Shown here piece by piece: positions 60,148 to 62,974 of a stretch of DNA of 64,000 bases. Numbering within the stretch: position 1 is the stretch's first letter; the number at the start of each line of letters is the position of its first letter. Both the position numbers and the translations under genes were made by a program. Source of the stretch: Lycorma delicatula (Eukaryota > Arthropoda > Insecta > Hemiptera > Fulgoridae); the NCBI RefSeq assembly GCF_047948215.1, contig NC_134458.1:138306536-138370535 (forward strand), given 5' to 3'. The notes under the pieces were generated by a model, which searched no databases, was not told the origin of the DNA, and saw only the letters and a program-made list of their open reading frames with translations.

Positions 60148-61797
60148 AATGTATCTATACATATACATTTTTTTTTCTAAATTTTTTGAGATGTAATATA
60201 CTTAAAAACCTTCTCATTTATGCCAAGAAACATGGGTAAAAATTTGGTTGCAATTGATCTTGTAGTTTTTTTGTTTACACCAAACAAACAAAACCTTCCT
60301 TCTCTTTATACAATAGGGTAGATAAGTTATTAATTACAGTTTTAACAATAACCATTATTGCTCCCATCACAGCTATTACACAAATATTTTCTCCTAGAAT
60401 TTAAACAGAATTAAAGCAAAAGTATAATGAATTAAAACATTTGTAACGTACTCAATAAATTATTTTTTATTATTAAATACAACTTTCTAAAAGGTATGCC
60501 ACCAAGGACTTCCATCTTACAAGAATCCTCTAAATGAATTTGAGTCAGTTATTTTAAGTTTATTTCTAACCTGAATATCACTTTACCCCATTTTGTGTTG
60601 TGCCTATGAAAGTTATTATTTACCTAAAAATCATCTGGGTATTGTTAAATAATATGATAGAAGTAAAAACACGAAGGGTATTTATAGTTAAAAAAATATA
60701 GTTTGAATACTGGGACATGTGTACGTTTTAATATAATCTTTTAATTTAAAAATGACCTTTTTTTTTTTTCAAAAAGAGGTCTGTCCAAAGATTTACTGAA
60801 ATAAATGAGCTTGTGTAACCCAACTCCAGAAGTCTCTACACCATAATTGAGTCTGAGAGTATAACATTGTAGTATAATATCATTTGTAAAATAGATGGTA
60901 AGTTATGGAACAAGATTCTAAGAAAGTACAAGTTTATTCTAAATATATCTCGTAGCTGTTTTCAATTCGGCTATAACCATTTCAAGCCATTACACAGATA
61001 TGTATGACCTGGAATATCATGCACTGGCTTTTGTCAATAATGATGTTATTTTGCTTTTCTTAAATGTAATTCTAAACTAATTAGCATTTCATCCAATTTT
61101 TCCAGTATTGAAATTTTTATTTAAAAAGAAATTATCAACTCGGTGATAACAATTGAAGTATCATCAGCAGAGTTCATAACCTTGGTATCACCAAATTGTG
61201 GAATGACCTCTTTGTAAACTGCAAATAATAGTTGGTCCAATACTCATCCTCTCAGGAACATCCTGAATAGATTTAGATCAATCTACTATTGATTTAAAGT
61301 TTTAATGTCATCATTATAATTGTACTCTTAATTCTAGTCATTGGCAATGGTTTGTTAATATTTTTTTTGAAATTTCAAATTTAATGCCTAAGCATTAAAT
61401 TTCAAATTTAATGCCTAAGCATTAAATTAGTACAAACAGTTTATTTTGTATACTGTTCAGAAAAAGAGTTAGAAACCAAAATATAGAAGATCTGAGAGCT
61501 CTGGAGGATCTGCTTGCCATTGAAATACTGTGAACTGATGGAATCTGCATCCATAATAGACATTGTTGTTAAATTTAATTGTGAAACCATCAAGATTGGC
61601 CAAATGGTTTACTTTGTAAATTGATCTGTTCATATATTATTTTAAGACAAATATCAATTTTACATTGAAGTATGTCAACTATTTCCAAACTTGTTTTTTC
61701 TTATTTCAGCAAACAAGATATACACTCTGAGCAGTCATCTCCAAAAAAGAAAAAACTTGTTTCTGGGTATCAGTTTGGTAATTTTAGTGCGTGGTAG
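11804..61797 (+). CDS. PPIL2: PPIL2 orthologue: U-box plus cyclophilin-type peptidyl-prolyl isomerase (11 exons)
   Basis: Coding exons are 11804-11835, 24323-24533, 27205-27348, 33107-33272, 33396-33541, 37582-37705, 47340-47488, 50770-50921, 51704-51893, 53511-53653 and 61710-61797. Each is bounded by AG/GT and all phases fit, giving 1545 nt (514 residues plus stop). Family knowledge: PPIL2/Cyp60 is a nuclear, spliceosome-associated protein with a U-box (E3 ubiquitin-ligase type) and a cyclophilin fold. Seen here: N-terminus [12 protein letters not shown]-box at about residues 37-100 ([13 protein letters not shown], then [17 protein letters not shown]); a second CPVLFKPFT motif; a charged linker; cyclophilin domain at about 275-430 with FHRS (317-319), [13 protein letters not shown] (322-334) and KHTVFG (388-393); a lysine-rich stretch near the end; and terminal GNFSAW, like the family's conserved Trp end. 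The position of CypA Trp121 is His384. The start codon has a good context (AAACATGG). Length agrees with the human protein (about 520). Confidence 0.97.
11836..13589. other. Start of PPIL2 intron 1, AT-rich, nothing recognised
   Basis: No coding similarity was recognised. A (TAG)n-rich stretch lies at about 13155-13215 with two similar blocks (TTAGTAGTAGTA and its neighbour). Confidence 0.4.
13590..13850 (+). repeat. Short less-AT-rich repeat with an internal duplicated motif
   Basis: The motif CTCCTGATGATTCAGTGG at about 13633 recurs, diverged, as CTCCTGACAATTCAGCAG at about 13687. TATATAAGC lies near 13720. This resembles promoter-bearing repeat or LTR sequence, but no matching partner or clear ends were found in the window. 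Confidence 0.3.
14142..15990 (-). mobile_element. R1-like LINE, minus strand, with most of the RT deleted
   Basis: Read on the minus strand from high to low coordinates. The APE-type endonuclease is at 15819-15284 ([33 protein letters not shown]). Just after it, at about 15270-15190, the late RT region appears abruptly: [12 protein letters not shown], then AYANDFA where R1-like elements have YADD. The C-terminal region is at about 15090-14890 ([32 protein letters not shown]), followed by a Cys-rich [14 protein letters not shown] near 14680 and a 3' tail ending in A9 (T-run 14142-14150 on the + strand). The fingers and early palm of the RT are missing, so an internal deletion of the RT is inferred. 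Stops are frequent. This segment is markedly richer in G+C than its surroundings. Confidence 0.8.
16011..16069. repeat. Palindromic junction: one 15-nt module three times in alternating orientation
   Basis: AAAGGCTGTGTAATC (16011-16025), loop AGCC, then its perfect reverse complement (16030-16044). After GATAAAAATC comes a third, direct copy with a one-base difference (AAAGGCTGTGATTAC, 16055-16069). It sits exactly between the two oppositely oriented R1-like fragments. Confidence 0.9.
16055..17115 (+). mobile_element. 3' end of an R1-like LINE, plus strand
   Basis: The open frame 16062-16439 carries the C-terminal region of R1-like polyproteins ([52 protein letters not shown]). A Cys/His motif follows at 16747-16810 ([20 protein letters not shown]), then a G12-13 run near 16811-16823 and an untranslated tail. 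Everything upstream (ORF1, endonuclease, RT) is absent. Its C-terminal sequence differs clearly from the minus-strand neighbour, so it belongs to a different subfamily. Ends are approximate. Confidence 0.8.
17225..18240 (+). pseudogene. BEL/Pao gag remnant with zinc knuckle
   Basis: At 17300-17650 a DUF1759-like block is visible ([53 protein letters not shown]). At 18130-18200 a CCHC knuckle is seen ([14 protein letters not shown]), then [11 protein letters not shown]. Frameshifts separate three open pieces (17262-17480, 17672-17887, 17909-18217). Interrupted at 18249 by the solo LTR. Confidence 0.8.
18249..18721. mobile_element. Solo LTR (473 bp) nested in the BEL/Pao element
   Basis: It begins TGTTGCGATTCG and ends AAAATATAACA, so it has the TG...CA termini and the short inverted ends TGTT/AACA of LTRs. 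The 5-bp sequence TGGAC stands directly on both sides (18244-18248 and 18722-18726), as expected of a target-site duplication. Removing the LTR and one TGGAC restores the host element's reading frame from the gag tail into the protease region. An AATAAA lies near 18467. The family of the parent element is not recognised, and its orientation is not certain. Confidence 0.88.
18722..19560 (+). pseudogene. BEL/Pao protease and pre-RT remnant
   Basis: The protease region has the aspartic-protease signature [12 protein letters not shown] at about 18867-18902, preceded by ILSTAVCN. At 19371-19500 the piece that precedes the RT in BEL/Pao polyproteins is visible ([20 protein letters not shown]). A TGA stop lies just before the protease motif and several stops follow. 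Confidence 0.75.
19580..20110 (+). pseudogene. BEL/Pao RNase H remnant
   Basis: [13 protein letters not shown] at about 19587 is the RNase H start seen in BEL/Pao polyproteins. It is followed by LPRLEL-like sequence near 19740, a motif with [15 protein letters not shown] near 19835-19880, and [11 protein letters not shown] near 20015. No YxDD polymerase motif occurs between this and the pre-RT piece. Confidence 0.7.
20270..21290 (+). pseudogene. BEL/Pao integrase remnant
   Basis: The zinc-binding N-terminal region is at 20400-20650 ([17 protein letters not shown]-type His pair, IIRKCMTCF). The core follows at 20660-20880 ([40 protein letters not shown]) and 21060-21290 ([35 protein letters not shown]). 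Stops at 20529, 20881 and 21283 and frame changes inactivate it. Confidence 0.8.
21291..21650 (+). pseudogene. BEL/Pao C-terminal DUF5641-like remnant
   Basis: Motifs [20 protein letters not shown] and [11 protein letters not shown] at about 21424-21540 match the region after the integrase core in BEL/Pao polyproteins, ending [10 protein letters not shown] at about 21640. Confidence 0.75.
21651..22640. other. AT-rich DNA after the BEL/Pao element; possible unrecognised LTR
   Basis: No coding similarity. An A13 run at about 21960-21972 is followed by a purine-rich stretch (ATCAGAGAGG). This could be a polypurine tract before a 3' LTR, but no matching 5' LTR is in the window, so an LTR is not called. 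Confidence 0.3.
22641..22830. repeat. Fragment resembling a dispersed insect repeat
   Basis: AATCAGTCCAGTAGTTTTTG at about 22755 resembles the 3' end motif of several dispersed insect repeats (RTE-type LINE tails or MITEs). No boundaries are visible. Confidence 0.3.
23097..23344. repeat. Perfect 124-bp tandem duplication
   Basis: Copy 1 at 23097-23220 and copy 2 at 23221-23344 are identical by eye over their full length. The rest of the intron is not repeated here. The perfect identity suggests a recent event or an assembly artefact. Confidence 0.95.
23345..24322. other. End of PPIL2 intron 1, nothing recognised
   Basis: AT-rich. The segment at about 24058-24245 is slightly less AT-rich and contains a short repeated GCATTTTGC motif. 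No family recognised. Confidence 0.4.
24323..24533 (+). CDS. PPIL2: PPIL2 exon 2 (first part of the U-box)
   Basis: The acceptor TATTTTAG precedes 24323; the donor is GTATGT at 24534. It encodes residues 11-81, including [12 protein letters not shown] and [13 protein letters not shown], the start of the U-box, and ends with TNPVTGK. Length is 211 nt, and the exon ends in phase 0. Confidence 0.97.
24534..27155. other. PPIL2 intron 2, nothing recognised
   Basis: AT-rich intron sequence with no convincing coding similarity or repeat structure. Confidence 0.45.
27156..27178. repeat. (AT)n microsatellite next to the intron 2 acceptor
   Basis: A 23-bp alternating A/T run ends 26 bp before exon 3, within the branch-point region of the intron. 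Confidence 0.9.
27205..27348 (+). CDS. PPIL2: PPIL2 exon 3 (end of the U-box and CPVLFKPFT motif)
   Basis: The acceptor TTTTTTAG precedes 27205; the donor is GTAATT at 27349. It encodes residues 82-129 ([39 protein letters not shown]). A (TA)n tract lies 27-49 bp before the exon. Confidence 0.97.
27617..30030 (-). mobile_element. Jockey-like LINE, minus strand, RT to 3' tail
   Basis: Read on the minus strand. Early RT is at about 30020-29860 ([27 protein letters not shown]). A motif A remnant FDLQKALDM lies near 29690. The region after the palm is at about 29500-29280 ([20 protein letters not shown]). RNase H is at about 28880-28600 ([29 protein letters not shown]). The C-terminal Cys motif lies near 28180 ([15 protein letters not shown]). 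The 3' end shows GACCTTCGGCGCCGATGTC and an A-rich tail (T-run 27617-27632 on the + strand). Upstream ORF1 and endonuclease are absent, so it is 5'-truncated. Frameshifts and a (TA)n expansion break the frame. Confidence 0.85.
28755..28791. repeat. (AT)n microsatellite inside the LINE RNase H
   Basis: A run of about 37 bp of alternating A/T interrupts the RNase H remnant between GVGCS and SDSWKMP. Confidence 0.95.
30070..30560. repeat. Unclassified repeat with internal near-palindromes
   Basis: A segment of uniform composition with CTTGTAC-AAA-GTACAAG at 30119-30135 and ATATGTATGTATGTACATAC around 30241-30260. There is no coding capacity. It looks like a dispersed non-autonomous repeat, perhaps a MITE or SINE-like unit, but ends and family are not established. 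Confidence 0.4.
30561..31880. other. Middle of PPIL2 intron 3, nothing recognised
   Basis: AT-rich sequence without recognisable coding or repeat features. Confidence 0.4.
31880..32720 (+). mobile_element. Degenerate mariner-type transposon relic, plus strand
   Basis: Broken frames carry mariner landmarks in the right order. [12 protein letters not shown] near 32090 stands where mariners have the ARWVPK-type motif. [14 protein letters not shown] follows near 32148. [14 protein letters not shown] near 32460 corresponds to the HDNARPH block with the second catalytic Asp. A PPYIPTH block near 32530 corresponds to [17 protein letters not shown] near 32620 belongs to the C-terminus. Stops are frequent and inverted ends were not identified. 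Confidence 0.6.
33107..33272 (+). CDS. PPIL2: PPIL2 exon 4
   Basis: The acceptor TTTTTTCAG precedes 33107; the donor is GTAACT at 33273. It encodes [20 protein letters not shown] and [15 protein letters not shown], which closely follow the family. Length is 166 nt, ending after the first base of a Glu codon. Intron 4 is only 123 bp. Confidence 0.97.
33396..33541 (+). CDS. PPIL2: PPIL2 exon 5 (charged linker)
   Basis: The acceptor TTTTAG precedes 33396; the donor is GTAAGT at 33542. It encodes residues up to 233, a Lys/Glu-rich and probably helical linker ([17 protein letters not shown]) before the conserved AHYSTG segment. Confidence 0.95.
33542..34136. other. Start of PPIL2 intron 5, nothing recognised
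   Basis: AT-rich. No features beyond short A/T repeats such as AATTAATTAATTAATTTTTT near 33782. Confidence 0.45.
34137..35465 (+). mobile_element. IS630/Tc1-mariner element with roughly 85-bp terminal inverted repeats
   Basis: The left end (GGGTGATTTGAAAAGGACTT from 34141) and the right end (reverse complement GGGTGACTCAAACAGGACTT, ending about 35462) match for about 85 bp, continuing with CACAACTT and CAGATTCGGTT. The interior is a broken transposase. FLDNVIFND near 34745 holds the first catalytic Asp. [20 protein letters not shown] lies at 34865-34925. [20 protein letters not shown] follows. The [13 protein letters not shown] remnant near 35132-35168 holds the PDL...DFFLW block. The N-terminal DNA-binding part is poorly preserved. 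TA stands at the ends as expected of this superfamily. Confidence 0.85.
35466..36150. other. Middle of PPIL2 intron 5, possible repeat, family not recognised
   Basis: 35640-36140 is less AT-rich than its surroundings. An open frame at 35926-36141 has no recognised similarity. It may be an old repeat between the mariner and the LINE relic. Confidence 0.3.
36150..37200 (-). mobile_element. LINE reverse-transcriptase relic, minus strand
   Basis: Read on the minus strand. A VRQ...PSY block (usually GVRQGCxLSP) lies near 36860. An altered FADD box reads CIRFKNDM near 36750. A segment of the NKILRIG kind lies near 36630. YLGMLTE near 36550 stands where RTE/CR1-like elements have [15 protein letters not shown] near 36490-36455 corresponds to the LYGSETWTL motif. 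A T-rich run on the + strand at 36155-36190 may be the A-tail. The relic has many stops. Confidence 0.65.
37201..37581. other. End of PPIL2 intron 5, nothing recognised
   Basis: AT-rich sequence up to the exon 6 acceptor. Confidence 0.45.
37582..37705 (+). CDS. PPIL2: PPIL2 exon 6
   Basis: The acceptor TTTTATAG precedes 37582; the donor is GTAAAC at 37706. It encodes [20 protein letters not shown] and [20 protein letters not shown], the conserved block just before the cyclophilin domain. Confidence 0.97.
38050..38695 (+). mobile_element. Degenerate mariner-type relic, plus strand
   Basis: Fragments in mariner order: HKTKIMSRL near 38300; [20 protein letters not shown] at 38434-38493, where mariners have the SKQWVHxxSP-type stretch; and [15 protein letters not shown] near 38652-38695, corresponding to LLHDNARPH. 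The catalytic residues are only partly kept. The right side is cut off by the LINE that begins at about 38700. The left limit is uncertain. Confidence 0.5.
39110..40380 (+). pseudogene. LINE ORF1 (gag-like, three Cys-rich knuckles)
   Basis: [17 protein letters not shown], then [20 protein letters not shown] near 39505. [18 protein letters not shown] follows at 39640. Three zinc-knuckle-like motifs lie at 39735-39890 ([40 protein letters not shown]), then KEEKAIL. This matches the nucleic-acid-binding ORF1 of Jockey-type elements. A Ser/Pro-rich tail follows to about 40380. Several frameshifts are present. Confidence 0.8.
40390..41100 (+). pseudogene. LINE ORF2 endonuclease remnant
   Basis: [10 protein letters not shown] near 40446 and MCFQEMHL near 40503 begin the APE-type domain. 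[20 protein letters not shown] lies at about 40589-40650. [16 protein letters not shown] at about 40793-40840 carries the GDFN motif. [20 protein letters not shown] and [13 protein letters not shown] near 41010 hold the D and SDH-type residues (H replaced by L). Frames are broken at 40753-40860. Confidence 0.8.
41260..42700 (+). pseudogene. LINE ORF2 reverse-transcriptase remnant
   Basis: [20 protein letters not shown] and [20 protein letters not shown] (41760-41960). [16 protein letters not shown], then [14 protein letters not shown] at about 42107-42150 with the motif A Asp. The catalytic FADD box is altered to LFFMILPY near 42360. [20 protein letters not shown] at about 42605. [10 protein letters not shown] at about 42690. 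Stops at 42150, 41875 and 42596 and several frameshifts inactivate it. Confidence 0.8.
42700..43360 (+). pseudogene. LINE ORF2 thumb and truncated RNase H
   Basis: [20 protein letters not shown], then [20 protein letters not shown] (42730-42870). An RNase H start appears as [18 protein letters not shown] at about 43222-43275. It is followed in a shifted frame by [12 protein letters not shown] at about 43310-43345, where similarity stops. The rest of RNase H is absent from this copy. Confidence 0.75.
43641..44049. other. Spacer between two LINE fragments, nothing recognised
   Basis: AT-rich with a less AT-rich core at about 43690-43930. Open frames on both strands have no recognised similarity. 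It could hold the 3' untranslated part of the minus-strand fragment. Confidence 0.35.
44050..44930 (-). mobile_element. Jockey-like LINE 3' fragment (RNase H and C-terminal Cys motif), minus strand
   Basis: Read on the minus strand. RNase H runs from about 44815: [20 protein letters not shown] (the first Asp of YTDGS altered), [29 protein letters not shown] and [22 protein letters not shown]-terminal segment near 44240-44190 carries a Cys motif ([19 protein letters not shown]). It shares the YMFGL..ITSIF stretch with the truncated end of the plus-strand LINE at 43.3 kb, so both belong to the same or a sister family. Confidence 0.8.
45305..46370 (-). mobile_element. LINE 5' fragment with endonuclease, minus strand
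   Basis: The open frame 45858-45346 (minus) encodes an APE-type endonuclease: [19 protein letters not shown]; a [20 protein letters not shown] stretch; [20 protein letters not shown] (GDFNA altered to RDWNA); and [18 protein letters not shown]. The sequence upstream (45900-46370) is less AT-rich and may be the 5' UTR. The element stops at about 45310 without RT, an unusual 3' truncation. This endonuclease type occurs in RTE/CR1-like LINEs often misannotated as craniofacial development protein 2. Confidence 0.8.
45571..45595. repeat. (CAT)n microsatellite coding an Asp run in the LINE endonuclease
   Basis: (CAT)8 on the + strand, read as eight Asp codons on the minus strand, in frame within the endonuclease. 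Confidence 0.9.
46380..47220 (-). mobile_element. Mariner-type element with recognisable DNA-binding domain, minus strand
   Basis: Read on the minus strand. The N-terminus at 47062-46910 ([37 protein letters not shown]) and the second half of the paired-like domain at 46884-46770 ([35 protein letters not shown]) are the bipartite HTH region of mariner transposases. The catalytic part is not recognisable downstream. Part of the sequence at 46720-46540 ([20 protein letters not shown]) is unassigned. Terminal inverted repeats were not found. Confidence 0.75.
47340..47488 (+). CDS. PPIL2: PPIL2 exon 7 (start of the cyclophilin domain)
   Basis: The acceptor TTTTTTTAG precedes 47340; the donor is GTAAAT at 47489. 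It encodes residues 275-324: [25 protein letters not shown] and [16 protein letters not shown]318 and F323 match CypA Arg55 and Phe60. Confidence 0.97.
47489..48410. other. First part of PPIL2 intron 7, nothing recognised
   Basis: AT-rich with T-runs (for example 47924-47934). No coding similarity. Confidence 0.45.
48420..49290 (-). mobile_element. IS630/mariner-type transposase relic, minus strand
   Basis: Read on the minus strand, separated frames carry transposase landmarks in order. [15 protein letters not shown] near 48740-48700 corresponds to FQQDGAPPHY with the second catalytic Asp. FPG follows near 48640. [13 protein letters not shown] near 48606-48570 corresponds to CDFFLWGYLKxx[12 protein letters not shown] near 48450-48420 corresponds to the CIxxxGGHxEH tail. 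The upstream half (to about 49290) is coding-like but not convincingly aligned. Ends are unknown. Confidence 0.6.
49291..50769. other. Second part of PPIL2 intron 7, nothing recognised
   Basis: AT-rich intron. No convincing repeat or coding similarity. Confidence 0.4.
50770..50921 (+). CDS. PPIL2: PPIL2 exon 8 (cyclophilin core)
   Basis: The acceptor ACTTTTCAG precedes 50770; the donor is GTGAGT at 50922. It encodes [20 protein letters not shown] and [21 protein letters not shown]326 matches CypA Gln63. Confidence 0.97.
50922..51703. other. PPIL2 intron 8, nothing recognised
   Basis: AT-rich with an A17 run at 50939-50955 and a T-run at about 51599-51612. Confidence 0.5.
51704..51893 (+). 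CDS. PPIL2: PPIL2 exon 9 (end of the cyclophilin domain)
   Basis: The acceptor TTGTTTTAG precedes 51704; the donor is GTATTA at 51894. It encodes [20 protein letters not shown] and [11 protein letters not shown]376 matches CypA Phe113 and H389 matches CypA His126. H384 occupies the place of CypA Trp121. Confidence 0.97.
51999..52031 (+). other. Candidate in-frame 33-nt cassette microexon in intron 9
   Basis: An AG (51997-51998) and a consensus donor GTGAGTA (52032) enclose exactly 33 nt without a stop in the PPIL2 frame ([11 protein letters not shown]). Exons 9 and 10 meet in phase 0, so inclusion would add 11 residues after [10 protein letters not shown]. The family normally reads straight from that motif into the next helix, so this is at most an optional exon and may be chance. 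Confidence 0.25.
52080..52620 (-). mobile_element. Degenerate mariner-type relic, minus strand
   Basis: Read on the minus strand. [20 protein letters not shown] at about 52530-52470 corresponds to the PKKFKxxxSAGKVMATxFWD block. [17 protein letters not shown] at about 52360-52310 corresponds to KILFHQDNAPAH with a catalytic Asp. Broken sequence of the C-terminal kind continues to about 52090. Several stops are present and no inverted ends were found. Confidence 0.65.
52621..53510. other. Rest of PPIL2 intron 9, nothing recognised
   Basis: AT-rich. 53050-53300 is slightly less AT-rich without recognisable coding. Confidence 0.4.
53511..53653 (+). CDS. PPIL2: PPIL2 exon 10
   Basis: The acceptor TTATCTTAG precedes 53511; the donor is GTATAT at 53654. 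It encodes an Ala/Lys/Glu-rich helix ([16 protein letters not shown]), then the conserved GVGKYINP motif of the family. Confidence 0.95.
53775..53784 (+). other. Possible alternative 3' terminal coding end of PPIL2
   Basis: After exon 10 a pyrimidine-rich acceptor (TTGTTTTGTAG) ends at 53774. Joined to exon 10 it would read Arg-His-His-stop. AATAAA is at 53913-53918, followed by a genomic A-run at about 53926-53938. Such a form would lack the conserved C-terminus of exon 11. Inference only. Confidence 0.25.
53940..56330. other. First part of PPIL2 intron 10, mostly unrecognised
   Basis: AT-rich. A 21-bp tandem pair (AATTAATTTAATATTAAATTT) lies near 54927-54968. 55730-56220 is less AT-rich but has no recognised coding similarity. 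Confidence 0.4.
56331..56360. repeat. (TA)n microsatellite
   Basis: An alternating T/A tract directly abuts the left inverted end of the Penelope-like element, possibly its target sequence. Confidence 0.85.
56557..58000 (-). mobile_element. Mariner/IS630-type element nested in the Penelope-like element, with duplicated N-terminus
   Basis: The ends are inverted: AGCAACATAAAACC on the left (from about 56563) and its reverse complement GGTTTTATGTTGCT on the right (about 57980-57994), with further matching. Minus-strand frames carry the HTH domain of this transposase group (like DUF4817) twice. One copy is at 57343-57146 ([38 protein letters not shown]). The second is at 57830-57621 ([37 protein letters not shown]). 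The duplicated unit is about 400 bp (roughly 57065-57460 and 57565-57930), including the upstream leader. A C-terminal transposase remnant may lie at 56690-56960. The catalytic core is deleted. Confidence 0.75.
58040..58860 (-). pseudogene. Penelope-like RT and GIY-YIG endonuclease remnant
   Basis: An open frame of 180 codons (58811-58269) has [20 protein letters not shown] and [20 protein letters not shown], the region after the RT palm in Penelope-like elements. A frame change leads to the GIY-YIG segment, whose CxxC pair (CSDC) and KTNRSF are conserved in this endonuclease. Upstream of the YVED box only a short piece of RT ([12 protein letters not shown]) remains. Confidence 0.8.
59044..59740. 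other. Intron 10 after the Penelope-like element, nothing recognised
   Basis: AT-rich. 59270-59460 is less AT-rich, with no recognised similarity. Confidence 0.4.
59755..60318. repeat. Two diverged direct copies of a roughly 220-bp repeat
   Basis: Copy 1 at about 59755-59966 and copy 2 at about 60055-60318 share blocks in the same order (CAGTTCATT; TTCAACCAG; GTCAAGAAACATG / GCCAAGAAACATG; AATTTGGTTGC.ATTGATC; AACAAACAAAACC). Copy 2 has an (AC)n insertion. Likely a dispersed repeat present twice. Confidence 0.8.
60113..60142. repeat. (AC)n microsatellite
   Basis: About 30 bp of alternating A/C within the second copy of the direct repeat. Confidence 0.95.
60319..60755. other. Intron 10 stretch, nothing recognised
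   Basis: AT-rich sequence without identified features. Confidence 0.4.
60756..61290 (-). mobile_element. LINE reverse-transcriptase relic, minus strand
   Basis: Read on the minus strand at about 61260-61130: [10 protein letters not shown] (usually VLGPLLFxxY), then [20 protein letters not shown] with the catalytic ADD box intact. Further broken RT or thumb sequence runs to about 60770 ([19 protein letters not shown]). The T-run at 60763-60772 may be its tail. Jockey/CR1-like; only about 500 bp remain. Confidence 0.7.
61370..61428. repeat. 27-bp tandem repeat, 2.2 copies
   Basis: The unit starting AAATTTCAAATTTAATGCCT is perfectly repeated at 61370-61396 and 61397-61423. Each unit ends in a near palindrome (AATGCCTAAGCATT). 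Confidence 0.9.
61710..61797 (+). CDS. PPIL2: PPIL2 exon 11 (last coding exon, stop TAG)
   Basis: The acceptor TTATTTCAG precedes 61710. It encodes a Ser/Lys-rich segment with PKKKK and the terminal [10 protein letters not shown], which resembles the Gly-rich, Trp-ending tail of the family. It lies 8.06 kb from exon 10. AATAAA-type signals follow within about 80 bp (near 61824 and 61873), so the 3' UTR is probably short. Confidence 0.93.
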
Positions 61798-62008
61798 AAA
61801 ATGTTCAGTGTTTGTATGCATAATAAAATAAATGTGAATGTATGGGACTATATTTTGTATATATATAAAAAAAATAAAACTAATTTTTTTTATAGAATCA
61901 ATGTGAATGGTTTTTTTTAACAAACCATATTTTTCATAGCTGTGAAAATAGATATTACAACTGCTCTTTCTGTTACCAGCTTTGAACTGGTTGTAAGAAT
62001 GTACTTTA

Positions 62009-62972
62009 CAAGGTCTGTTCAAAAAATACGTAGATTGTTTGAATTGTGTGGGTCCAGTTGGTTCCAGTCAAATCCGTTTGGCATTGCTATGTTCGCATAG
62101 ATCAATTGATTACAATGCAGTTTTTTGATTGTAGATATATTTTTGATTCTAGATTGGTTGCTTAGCTACGCGGTTGTTTGTGAAGTATGTTTTATTTTTG
62201 GCAGATTTTAGAATGAGTGACTTGAATGAGCAAAGAGTTGCTGTGAAATTTTGTGTTAAACTCAGAAAATCTGAGAGTGAAACTTTTGATATGCTCGAGG
62301 TGGCTTACGGCGACATTGCTATAAAGCATGCAACATGTTTTAAGTGGCATGGACGTTTTAAAGATGGTCATCAGTTGATTGAAGATGATGAGTGTCCTGG
62401 ACGTCCTTCCAAGTCAACTGACGACTCACATGTAGACAAAATCAACACCCTGGTTTGGGCGAATCGACATCTGACCATCAGAGAAGTTCATTGAAGTTCT
62501 CAAATGTCTGCGGGAGGCTATTCGGCAGAAAAGGCCAGAAATGTGGAAGAGTGGTGACTGTTTTTTTCAAATTGAAGATGCACCACTGGTTTTTTCATCA
62601 CGACAACGCTCCAGCTCATTCAGCCCTCAAAACTCGTGAGTTTTTGGCCAAGCACTCGATCACTGTTCTTCCCCACCCATCCTACTTACCTGACCACGAT
62701 CCTTGTGACTTCTTCTTGTTCTCAAAACTCAAAAGACCTTTGAAAGGAAGAAGATTTGAGACGATTTCTGAGATTGAGGCAAATGCAACGAAGGGACTGA
62801 AGAACATCACAAAAGAAACGTTTCAGGACTATTTCCAAAAGTGGAAACACCGTTGGGATAAGTGTGTGCGCTGGGGAGGAGAGTACTTTGAAGGGGATCC
62901 AGACAAGTAACTTCTAAATAAAGTACTTTTTTTTTTATGATGTTAATCTACATATTTTTTGAACAGATCTTG
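62009..62972 (+). mobile_element. Mariner deletion derivative (964 bp) with intact ends
   Basis: Terminal inverted repeats of about 28 bp: CAAGGTCTGTTCAAAAAATA from 62009, and the reverse complement of the right end CAAGATCTGTTCAAAAAATA ending at 62972. TA dinucleotides flank both ends (62007-62008; 62973-62974), as in a mariner target-site duplication. The transposase starts at ATG 62213 (MSDLNEQRVAVKFCVKL) with the HTH domain to 62494 (DDECPGRPSKSTDD; RHLTIREVH). It then jumps to the late catalytic region (FFHHDNAPAHSALKTREFLA; LPDHDPCDFFLFSKLKRPLK) and ends DKCVRWGGEYFEGD. The middle, with the first catalytic Asp, is deleted and the two parts are in different frames. It lies 211 bp beyond the PPIL2 stop codon. 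Confidence 0.92.
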
Positions 62973-62974
62973 TA

